This document shows positions 1 through 6,110 of a stretch of 6,817 nucleotides of DNA, in pieces. Numbering within the stretch: the first letter of the stretch is position 1; each line of letters opens with the position of its first letter. The stretch is taken from contig DDCZ01000086.1 of NCBI GenBank assembly GCA_002336485.1, positions 1 through 6,817 of the forward strand, in the 5' to 3' direction. Under the pieces are notes generated by a model. That model made no database searches and was not told where the DNA came from. It saw only the letters and a program-made list of their open reading frames with translations. The position numbers and the translations under genes were made by a program. This DNA is from Flavobacteriales bacterium UBA1993. Its GTDB lineage: Bacteria > Bacteroidota > Bacteroidia > Flavobacteriales_G > Salibacteraceae.

Positions 1-545
1 CTTGACCATAAAATGAGGGTAGCGGCTGCCAACTCAACTATCCCAAGAAAGGCCGAATATCCGGGCGACAAACCCATCACACTCCAATAAAGAAGGTCAC
101 GATCAAGTTGACCAAAATTTGAGTTCAACACAAATGCTGTCGGTTCATAAAATTGTCCGATAAAGACTTTATCGAACCCATACCTAAGTATTTGATACGC
201 GATGAAATACGTCACCGTCATCCCAATGACTTCGCTAATTTTTTGTCTTACATCTGCCGCAATAAGTTTTATTGCAGCTACTGATAAGCAAGCCGAGAGC
301 AGAATTAGTATCAAGTAAAGCGAGAATGTTGAAACCGAATCAGAATAGTAGGTATTAGCCCCCAGATCTTGGTCAATGATTGCACCTGATAACCCATGAA
401 CCGCATCCCCAAAGATCAACTCCGTAATCGGCGTTTGGTCTGGAATGAAGGCGTAATGCAGGGGTAAAAAGAAGATGACCAACAATCCGAAAACCCGAAT
501 CCAAACGTCAAAAAATCGAGTCAAGATGGATTCTGAATTACGCAA
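1..545 (-). CDS. DoxX-like multi-pass membrane protein, partial (C-terminus cut by window edge)
   Basis: This reading frame is open from a stop at 567-569 to the window edge, giving about 181 residues. Hydrophobic segments lie at roughly residues 16-34, 72-96, 105-123 and 160-180, so it is a multi-pass inner-membrane protein. The motif RYGFDKVFIGQF (about 121-132), followed by YWSVMGLSPGYSAFLGIVELA (split by me as YWSVMG at 153-158 and PGYSAFLGIVELA at 161-173), resembles the YG-x2-K, QF and MG-S-Y-F-G-E pattern I recall from DoxX-like membrane proteins. The reaction or substrate is unknown; the family name is by pattern recognition only. No ATG is available near the 5' end. The proposed start is TTG at 545, overlapping the upstream gene by 8 bp; a second TTG at 524 would remove the overlap. 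The overlap implies co-transcription and translational coupling with the 538-1146 gene. Confidence 0.72.
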   Translation of the reverse strand, partial: MRNSESILTRFFDVWIRVFGLLVIFFLPLHYAFIPDQTPITELIFGDAVHGLSGAIIDQDLGANTYYSDSVSTFSLYLILILLSACLSVAAIKLIAADVRQKISEVIGMTVTYFIAYQILRYGFDKVFIGQFYEPTAFVLNSNFGQLDRDLLYWSVMGLSPGYSAFLGIVELAAATLILWS

Positions 546-1146
546 TTGTAAGCTGCTTTCTTTTGGCTAGAAATGAGCCGAAAACTGCTACCAAAAATAG
601 CAGTGCGGCTCCTGGCCAAAATTTATCAGAATTGATATTTAGAATCGGAAAACGATTCTTTTTCACACTGTCTAGCTGGTTCTTCGGGAAGTTGAGAAAA
701 ATAATATTCGACTCATTGTTTTGGAAAAAGTACCGCTCATCAACGGCGCGTTTCATTTGACTAATTGTCATTTCGCTTGAAAACACTTCGTGACGAAAAA
801 CGGTATCAGTACCTGGCTCCCATGGCAATAGATTGCCTTCCAAGTCATAGTAAGCATGAGGTTCAATTAATCTTTGATTGCTCGCCAATTCTGGCGTGTT
901 ATAATAGCTCGTGATCATGACGCATGTTGTGTCATCGATGAAGATCACGGAATCTAGCGATGCATTCGACACAAATTTTAAAGGGGCGGCCCCGTAACTG
1001 GAATATCGAAGTCGAACATCAGTTTTCAGGGCTTCTGAAAATGTAGCATTAGATCCCCCTTGGCTTTTATGGGCAATCAACTTCGTTTGGGCCAATATTG
1101 GCTGGGAAAACGTGTAAACCATGAAAAGAAGAAGTGATTTTGTCAT
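538..1146 (-). CDS. Secreted protein with C-terminal membrane anchor, unknown function
   Basis: This encodes 202 residues starting at ATG 1146. Residues 1-20 form a signal peptide ending in ILAQ, a typical Bacteroidota cleavage context. The extracytoplasmic part (about 21-175) begins with an AHKSQGGSNATF stretch and has no motif I recognise. Residues 177-194 are one strongly hydrophobic helix followed by the basic tail KRKQ, so the predicted topology is type I: soluble domain in the periplasm, tail in the cytoplasm. The end of the gene overlaps the start of the DoxX-like membrane protein by 8 bp, so the two are probably one operon and may work together at the inner membrane. The gene is divergent from the 1387-3492 receptor across a 240-bp region. 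The W-P-G, helix, basic-tail order superficially recalls tripartite sorting signals, but a plain membrane anchor is more likely. Existence of the gene is well supported; function is not known. Confidence 0.82.
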   Translation of the reverse strand: MTKSLLLFMVYTFSQPILAQTKLIAHKSQGGSNATFSEALKTDVRLRYSSYGAAPLKFVSNASLDSVIFIDDTTCVMITSYYNTPELASNQRLIEPHAYYDLEGNLLPWEPGTDTVFRHEVFSSEMTISQMKRAVDERYFFQNNESNIIFLNFPKNQLDSVKKNRFPILNINSDKFWPGAALLFLVAVFGSFLAKRKQLTIA

Positions 1147-1386
1147 GGTCTAAAAGTGCTTTGAAATCAAACATCGAGTGTTTAACGAATTGTTAATGTG
1201 CTTGTTAAGTATTCCTTAATTCCAGCTTAGAAAATTGTGGTCAAAAGATCGAGCATTCTCCATCACCTATTTTTTGTTGAGACATTTTCATCTTGCGTGA
1301 TTCGATTCCATACCACAAAGAAGCAATTCATAGACTTTGGGTTCACTCCAATCGCTGCTGCGCATTGATTATCTTCCCAGCCTCAA
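1147..1386. promoter_or_regulatory. Divergent intergenic region between the 202-aa gene and the receptor-phosphatase
   Basis: This 240-bp region must carry the start signals for both divergent genes. I see no open frame worth calling and no RNA gene. The clearest structure is the AT-rich stretch 1182-1219, listed separately. Near the receptor gene, 1331-1339 reads TAGACTTTG, one base too long for the Bacteroidota -7 consensus TAnnTTTG, and it has no TTG about 19 bp upstream, so I do not call a promoter. On the minus strand GATGTTTG (1175-1168) matches the -7 box except for the first base but also lacks a -33 partner. Confidence 0.5.
1182..1219. repeat. Four TTAA elements at helical spacing, including a TTAAC-N5-GTTAA inverted repeat
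   Basis: TTAA occurs at 1182, 1193, 1205 and 1216, that is at 11, 12 and 11 bp spacing, close to one DNA helical turn. The first two form a perfect inverted repeat TTAAC-GAATT-GTTAA (1182-1196), and the third repeats GTTAA at 1204-1208. It lies 36 bp upstream of the ATG at 1146 and could be a regulator-binding array or phased bendable DNA. Chance occurrence in AT-rich DNA is possible. Confidence 0.4.
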
Positions 1387-3492
1387 ATGATTAGGAAAAG
1401 CCAAACTATTCGGATCCTTTTGGGTCTTTTCGTCTGTGTGTTTATGAGCCCTCATAGCCTTCGCGCCCATGGACCAAGGTATACACACATCGAAACTTCG
1501 GCTAAAATTCTTGAGGATAAAAATGGTGAGTGGTCGGCAAATGATGTGGTTTATGGTAAGCTGGATTCGCTGTTTCAGCGGATCACTAGCAATTCTCCGA
1601 ATTTAAATTTCACGACTTCCAGTTATTGGGTGAAATTTAGTCTCAGTAATGGAACTGAGTTGGATAGAGAGTATTATTTGGAAACGGCACGCTCGGTTAC
1701 CAATCAAATTGAATTATTCGAAATAAGCGACATTGAAATAAAGCGCTTGTATATAACCGGTGATGATTACCCCTTCGCTCAAAGGCCAATTGTATACAGG
1801 AAATTCATGTTTCCTATAACACTTAAAGCCCTAGAGACCAAAGAATTTTTATTTCGTGTTTCGAGTGATGGAGAAGTCATTACTCTGCCAATAAAATTAT
1901 GGGAACCACTTAACTTTCAAGGATTTGTTCAACGCGAGTATCTAACTCTTGGAATGTACTATGGGTTATTAATGTTGGTCATTGGTCTGTTTCTCTTTTT
2001 CGCATTTGTAGTTAAAGAACGTATCTACTCATACTACGTTCTTTATGTAAGTTTTCTGTTTTTCATGCAGTCGTCATTAGATGGGTTGGCATATGAATAT
2101 ATCTGGCCAAATTGGACGTGGATGGCAAATCACTCCATCCTTATATTTTCCGGCTTTTCGGTTTTGACGTTGATGCTTTATGCAGCAGATTTTCTAACAT
2201 TAAGTGTGATGCCGAAATGGTTCAGACAACTCTATAAGGGGCTGATGGCATTCGTTTCGTTGTGCATCATCTTTAGTTTTACGTCGGGTTGGACATATGA
2301 AATCGCATACCCGCTTATAAACGTTTTCTCGCTTATTTCACTTCTAATCATATTGATGGCGATTGGTTGGGTAAACAAAACACAGGCTAAGGTTAGCATC
2401 TTCTTTACGCTCGGTTTTTTGACCGTTTTGGCGGGTGGCATCGTTTTCATTCTCACAAACTTCAGCCTAATTGAAAGCGACTTCTTGAGTCAAAACGCGG
2501 TAAAACTGGGTTCCGCTGGTGAGGTCATTTTTCTATCTCTGGCCATGGTTGGTAGATATCGGGACATGAGCAGAGAAAAGGAAGCAGCCAAGCGTGAGGC
2601 GTTTGAAAATTTGGAGAAGCTCAATGAAGTTACCCAAAAGCAAAACGAGATTCTAGAGGTTCAGGTGGCGGAGCGCACAGAGCAACTTGAGGAGAAGAAC
2701 AAGGAAATCATTGACTCCATCACATACGCTAAGCGCATTCAAGAGGCGATTTTACCTCCCTCTAGTGGATTTAAAACTCAATTACCCAATGCATTTGTAT
2801 TGTACATACCCAAAGACATTGTAGCAGGTGATTTCTATTGGCTCGAAGAAACGGATGATCATGTACACTTCGCCGCCGCCGATTGCACTGGTCATGGAGT
2901 TCCAGGAGCAATGGTTAGCGTAGTATGTCACAATGCACTTAATCGATCTGTACGGGAATACGGATTAAATGATCCTGCTAATATATTGGATAGAACTGCG
3001 ATTATCGTTGACGAAACCTTTGAAAAGAGCGAAGAGGACGTAAAGGATGGAATGGACATTTCTTTGTGTTCCATCGAAAAATCAACGGGTGAGTTTATCT
3101 GGGCCGGTGCTAATAATCCTATTTGGATTATTAGCCCTCGAAAGACGGATCTACTCGGCGTATTGTCAATGGAATCAAACGGTTTGTTTCTTTACGAAAC
3201 GAAAGCAGACAAACAACCTATTGGAAAATATCCTAATCGCGAAGATTACAATTCGCATCGCTTTAAACTTGAAAGTGGCGACACCATTTTCATTTTCAGT
3301 GATGGCTATCCGGATCAATTTGGCGGAGAGAAGGGGAAAAAATACAAATCGAAACGATTCAAGGAATACCTAGTATCAATCAATGGCCTGAGTCCGAAGG
3401 AGCAGCGAATCGCATTATCAAATGAATTTGAAACTTGGCGCGGAGAGCTCGAACAAATCGATGATGTCTGCGTAATCGGTCTTCAGTTTTAA
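1387..3492 (+). CDS. 7TMR-DISM sensor with SpoIIE-type (PP2C) serine phosphatase output domain
   Basis: This is a 701-residue inner-membrane sensor phosphatase. In order: signal peptide about 1-28; an extracytoplasmic domain about 33-180 of the 7TMR-DISMED2 kind; seven hydrophobic helices about 187-392 (7TMR-DISM_7TM); a charged coiled coil about 394-447 with the VAERTEQLEEKNKEI segment; and a SpoIIE/PP2C domain about 455-701. The phosphatase motifs are intact: AILPP at 454-458, GDFYW at 481-485 (metal ligand Asp482), AADCTGHGVPGAM at 497-509 (Asp499), DGMDIS at 554-559, FSDG at 637-640 (Asp639) and DDVCVIG at 692-698. It should therefore be an active Mn/Mg-dependent Ser/Thr phosphatase. Family knowledge says such domains dephosphorylate STAS anti-sigma antagonists or related partners; the partner is not in this window. 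The extracytoplasmic domain may bind a carbohydrate-like ligand, as proposed for DISMED2. The gene is alone on its strand and ends 32 bp from the convergent GldN-like gene, with no clear terminator hairpin in that gap. The ATG at 1387 is supported by the signal peptide right behind it. Confidence 0.95.
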   Translation: MIRKSQTIRILLGLFVCVFMSPHSLRAHGPRYTHIETSAKILEDKNGEWSANDVVYGKLDSLFQRITSNSPNLNFTTSSYWVKFSLSNGTELDREYYLETARSVTNQIELFEISDIEIKRLYITGDDYPFAQRPIVYRKFMFPITLKALETKEFLFRVSSDGEVITLPIKLWEPLNFQGFVQREYLTLGMYYGLLMLVIGLFLFFAFVVKERIYSYYVLYVSFLFFMQSSLDGLAYEYIWPNWTWMANHSILIFSGFSVLTLMLYAADFLTLSVMPKWFRQLYKGLMAFVSLCIIFSFTSGWTYEIAYPLINVFSLISLLIILMAIGWVNKTQAKVSIFFTLGFLTVLAGGIVFILTNFSLIESDFLSQNAVKLGSAGEVIFLSLAMVGRYRDMSREKEAAKREAFENLEKLNEVTQKQNEILEVQVAERTEQLEEKNKEIIDSITYAKRIQEAILPPSSGFKTQLPNAFVLYIPKDIVAGDFYWLEETDDHVHFAAADCTGHGVPGAMVSVVCHNALNRSVREYGLNDPANILDRTAIIVDETFEKSEEDVKDGMDISLCSIEKSTGEFIWAGANNPIWIISPRKTDLLGVLSMESNGLFLYETKADKQPIGKYPNREDYNSHRFKLESGDTIFIFSDGYPDQFGGEKGKKYKSKRFKEYLVSINGLSPKEQRIALSNEFETWRGELEQIDDVCVIGLQF

Positions 3493-3524
3493 CACCAAAA
3501 ACTAAACGCGACTTCCGCAATCGA

Positions 3525-4772
3525 TTACAATCTTGGATTTAACTTAATGTACGTGTTGTTCACCGGCGCTGCGCCTCTCGCTAAACCTGTCATCAGGTCC
3601 TTTTTCTCAGTCAATAGCACAATACCCTTGACACGCTTATAGATGCTCATGTTGGCGTAGTCCATATACCAATCTTCGAAAAACCGAATGCCAATCACGT
3701 CGCTCAATTCCGTCTTCATTTTCACTTCAGTTTGAACCATTTTCCCAGAGTAAATATCCTCCAAATAAACGGTGTCAGTCCGATTCAAACGCTTGAAAAA
3801 GTCATCTCTTGTCAGCGCTTTGGCCTTCGATTCCTTAAACTTAAGTCCATCATAATCATAAACCTTGAGTTGACCGGTATTGATGGCATCTACAATGCTA
3901 ATTAGAAACTGATATCGAGCAGATGGCTCTATATAACCTCCTGCATCGGAAGTCAAGACCATACCGTCCATTTCTCCACCTTCAAGTGCGAAATTGAAGT
4001 CTCGGTTAAACAAAACATTGTACTCAATGTCTTCTCGAATCAATCGCAACTCTCCAATATTTCGGCGATTAAATTGCCCGGCTTTAAAGGCGAAAATTGG
4101 CTTTAGTCCGCGATAGTCTCCGTTCTGTTGATCGAATACTGCCTCAGACACACTCAAGTATTTCACCTCCTTTTCGAATCCGCCCTTATTCTTATCAAAA
4201 TTCCATTCTTCAATAAAGCCAGCCCCGCACATTTTCTTGTAGACATCATCTTCGAACATTAATATCTCTTGTTCCATTTCACCCGATTGTAAGTTCTCTC
4301 GATAAACAGTATCAGGACCGGAAATCAATTCATCGTCTTCGATATGCACACCATTCGTCTTGTCAATGATTTTTTTGCCATCAAAAGAGGCGGTAGCTTC
4401 AAACACTGCCGGATCGAAATAGAGATTACCAATCTTCTCCAATTCTCCATTCTTCGTTTTCTTAATGGCGGTTTTAAAATCTAAATCCCCGAGTGATGTT
4501 GGTGTTCCTGTGCCCAATGGACCGATATAATTCTTGACACTTCTCATCTGCTCCACATACTTGATGAAAGTCTCTGAGTACTTCTTCATTTCGGGATAAT
4601 AAAGCTTCGTGAAAGCTGCGCTTTGTCCAGGTCGATACACGTACTTAGCTTCCGATAGAGACGGATCATCCAAGAGCAAAAAGTTGTAGCTAATGGCAAC
4701 GGTGGGAGCTGCGGTACTTTGGGCTTGAGCAAAAAATGGGCTCAATGCTAGAATTATAAACAAGTATTTCAT
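3525..4772 (-). CDS. Secreted protein with two tandem GldN-like units
   Basis: This encodes 415 residues from ATG 4772, with a signal peptide about 1-18 ending in FAQAQ. The C-terminal half (about 287-392) follows the GldN/PorN pattern: an AINTGQLKVYDYD segment (296-308), DDFFKRLNRTDTVYLED (323-339), a helix, then FFEDWYMD (364-371) and KRVKGIVLL (379-387). The N-terminal half (about 97-212) repeats the same order: KTKNGELEKIGNLYFDP (105-121), DTVYRENLQSGEM (154-166), FIEEWNFDKNKGGFEKEVK (186-204). The two halves share the core DTVY-x-E-x3-S-G-x-M-x-Q and E-(E/D)-W-x2-D, then K-x-V-K, so this looks like an internal duplication. Ordinary GldN is a single-unit periplasmic component that works with GldK at the type IX secretion/gliding motor, in a gldKLMN operon. 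No gldK, gldL or gldM is next to this gene, so it is a paralogue or distant relative rather than gldN itself, and no symbol is given. The function is inferred to be at the envelope. It is transcribed alone, divergent from ybaB. Confidence 0.8.
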   Translation of the reverse strand: MKYLFIILALSPFFAQAQSTAAPTVAISYNFLLLDDPSLSEAKYVYRPGQSAAFTKLYYPEMKKYSETFIKYVEQMRSVKNYIGPLGTGTPTSLGDLDFKTAIKKTKNGELEKIGNLYFDPAVFEATASFDGKKIIDKTNGVHIEDDELISGPDTVYRENLQSGEMEQEILMFEDDVYKKMCGAGFIEEWNFDKNKGGFEKEVKYLSVSEAVFDQQNGDYRGLKPIFAFKAGQFNRRNIGELRLIREDIEYNVLFNRDFNFALEGGEMDGMVLTSDAGGYIEPSARYQFLISIVDAINTGQLKVYDYDGLKFKESKAKALTRDDFFKRLNRTDTVYLEDIYSGKMVQTEVKMKTELSDVIGIRFFEDWYMDYANMSIYKRVKGIVLLTEKKDLMTGLARGAAPVNNTYIKLNPRL

Positions 4773-4783
4773 GGCTTAATATA

Positions 4784-4793
4784 TTTCGCGAAA
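4784..4793. promoter_or_regulatory. 10-bp perfect palindrome TTTCGCGAAA, possible operator
   Basis: TTTCGCGAAA is a perfect palindrome lying 11 bp upstream of ATG 4772 and overlapping the proposed -7 box. A repressor bound here would block that promoter. A 10-bp palindrome alone can arise by chance, so this is only a candidate site. Confidence 0.3.
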
Positions 4794-4818
4794 ATAATCT
4801 TACGGATGCTTAAGCCAA
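4789..4818 (-). promoter_or_regulatory. Candidate Bacteroidota-type promoter for the GldN-like gene
   Basis: On the minus strand TTG at 4818-4816 is followed, after exactly 19 bases, by TATTTTCG at 4796-4789, which differs at one base from the -7 consensus TAnnTTTG. Transcription would start around 4782, leaving a leader of about 10 nt before ATG 4772. The match is by eye and the leader is short, so this is tentative. Confidence 0.35.
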
Positions 4819-4874
4819 GGCATTTGGGAGATTCTCTATTAAACGTTGAATTTCATCATTTATGATAACCTTGA

Positions 4875-4904
4875 TTGGGGATTGAATGATATTCCATCTA
4901 TTTG
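4875..4904 (+). promoter_or_regulatory. Candidate Bacteroidota-type promoter for the ybaB operon
   Basis: TTG at 4875-4877 is followed after 19 bases by TCTATTTG at 4897-4904, one mismatch from TAnnTTTG. Transcription would start near 4910, giving a leader of about 13 nt to ATG 4923. It also argues against the upstream TTG at 4902 as the ybaB start, because that codon would sit inside the -7 box. Confidence 0.38.
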
Positions 4905-4922
4905 CACCAAACTGAATGGCAA

Positions 4923-5231
4923 ATGTTTGATATGATGAAAAAGCTGCAGGAAGCGCAGCGACAGATGAAAGAGATAAAGGATAGATTGGAAACCATATAT
5001 GTTTCTGGTAAATCAAACAACGGATCTATAACTGTCACATCAAATGGCAACAGAAAAATTACGGGCATAGATTTTGCTTCTGATTACCAAAACCAGAATG
5101 ACCCAGAATTTAAAATGGAGATGGTATCTGCAATAAACGATGCTTTAGATAAAGCCAATACGGTAAACGAGTCTGAAATGAAAAGCGCGGCAAGTACCAT
5201 GATGCCTGGAATGGGTGGATTATTTAAATAA
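4923..5231 (+). CDS. ybaB: YbaB/EbfC family nucleoid-associated protein
   Basis: This is a 102-residue cytoplasmic DNA-binding protein of the YbaB/EbfC family, which acts as a dimer and binds the nucleoid. Family features seen are the MFDMMKKLQEAQRQMKEIKDR N-terminal helix (M1-R21, charged and coiled-coil-like), a short beta region with NGNRKITGIDF (about 42-52), a second helix with INDALDKAN (about 70-78), and the glycine/methionine-rich end MMPGMGGLF. The length matches the family (about 100-110 residues). I chose ATG 4923, which gives the typical MFDMM start, over the longer TTG 4902 form. In many bacteria ybaB sits with dnaX and recR; here it leads an operon with two secreted proteins instead. 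The downstream gene begins 3 bp after its stop. Confidence 0.93.
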   Translation: MFDMMKKLQEAQRQMKEIKDRLETIYVSGKSNNGSITVTSNGNRKITGIDFASDYQNQNDPEFKMEMVSAINDALDKANTVNESEMKSAASTMMPGMGGLFK

Positions 5232-5234
5232 ACT

Positions 5235-6110
5235 TTGAGACGGAACTTCACACTTCACCTTCTATTTCTAGCCTTTTTGGTAGGGACAGCATATTCCGTG
5301 CATTCCCAAAATGCGCCCTTGGATAGCTATGATGCGTTCTATTTAGAGCCAATTGAAATTAAAGGTAATGTTGAACGTCATTTTTCGGATGGAGCTCGCA
5401 TTTCTACCATGATATATGACAGTACTGGAAATTCTCAGAACATCACGCTAACTGCTAAGGAGTATGATGAACAACTGTTTATGGCCAATGCTGATTTTAT
5501 TGTGACTCGAACTCCTGAAGTACTTATTTACCGAGCATATGAAGATCTGGCTTCTGTATACTCTAGTGTCAAAATTGAGTTGGTAGATCGTGAATCGGGA
5601 GAAGCCTACTCTACATACAGTGTGCAATCCATGAAGCTTGTAAGAAAGTTCGACGACTGGTATATCACACATTTAAATATTCAAAATGAAAGTCCGATTG
5701 ATCCTCTTCCAGCGCACTTGGTGCAGGATAAAGCGGCGATCAGCGCGAGTGCAGCGGTGGAAAAAGAAAACAATGATTTGGCCACACCAAAGGAGGGAAT
5801 TCCATATGATTCAGCCAAGGTTTACCATGTGCGAGATGTTGATGAGCCTCCTGTTTATCCCGGAGACGTGGCTTCGTATAAAAACATGTTGGATCAATTT
5901 CAAGTAACAACAATTGCAACACCGGGCTATACCCCATTTATTATAACAATTGGCGAAGACGGCCTTGCCTCACTTTCCTATGTGCATGATCTAAGTGGGT
6001 TTCAAATTTCACGAGCAGAGTCCTTTGTACGGTCGATGCTGATTTGGTATCCAGGCATTAAGGATGCCGCAAGTGTGAAGTGCAAGATAATTCTATACAT
6101 ACATGACTAA
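5235..6110 (+). CDS. Secreted protein: NTF2-like N-terminal part plus TonB-C-like C-terminal part
   Basis: This encodes 291 residues. Residues 1-25 form a signal peptide (hydrophobic LLFLAFLVGTAYS, cleavage near VHSQ). Residues about 30-150 look like an NTF2/SnoaL-type fold, ending in the strand motif KFDDWYITHLNI (138-149) shared with the next gene. A low-complexity Ala/Glu-rich linker covers about 155-190. Residues about 196-290 resemble the TonB C-terminal domain: VYHVRDVDEPPVYPGD (196-211), ITIGEDGLASLSYV (237-250), then an AESFVRSMLIWYPG helix-strand (261-274) and a final KCKIILYIH strand. It has no proline-rich region or retained TonB-type anchor other than the signal sequence, so it is unlikely to be an energy-transducing TonB; a periplasmic scaffold or binding role is an inference. 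The start is TTG 5235, 3 bp after ybaB; no ATG lies near the signal peptide. It overlaps the next gene by 8 bp. Confidence 0.85.
   Translation: MRRNFTLHLLFLAFLVGTAYSVHSQNAPLDSYDAFYLEPIEIKGNVERHFSDGARISTMIYDSTGNSQNITLTAKEYDEQLFMANADFIVTRTPEVLIYRAYEDLASVYSSVKIELVDRESGEAYSTYSVQSMKLVRKFDDWYITHLNIQNESPIDPLPAHLVQDKAAISASAAVEKENNDLATPKEGIPYDSAKVYHVRDVDEPPVYPGDVASYKNMLDQFQVTTIATPGYTPFIITIGEDGLASLSYVHDLSGFQISRAESFVRSMLIWYPGIKDAASVKCKIILYIHD

Noticed and set aside
1331..1339. TAGACTTTG as a -7 promoter box for the receptor-phosphatase
   Set aside because: It is one base longer than TAnnTTTG and no TTG lies about 19 bp upstream.
3047..3373. 108-codon plus-strand frame inside the phosphatase domain
   Set aside because: It is wholly inside the conserved PP2C coding region in another frame and has no recognisable protein features.
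3493..3524. Possible bidirectional terminator between the convergent genes
   Set aside because: No stem of useful length followed by a T-run is visible in the 32-bp gap.
4902..4922. Longer ybaB form beginning at TTG 4902
   Set aside because: The seven extra residues do not fit the family start, while ATG 4923 gives the typical MFDMM beginning. The TTG lies in a candidate -7 box.
4810..5016. Minus-strand open frame of 68 codons whose last part (4810-4900) reads like a plausible helical protein end
   Set aside because: Its first half lies antisense inside ybaB and its second half covers both candidate promoters. No signal, domain or start context supports it; at most it could be a remnant.
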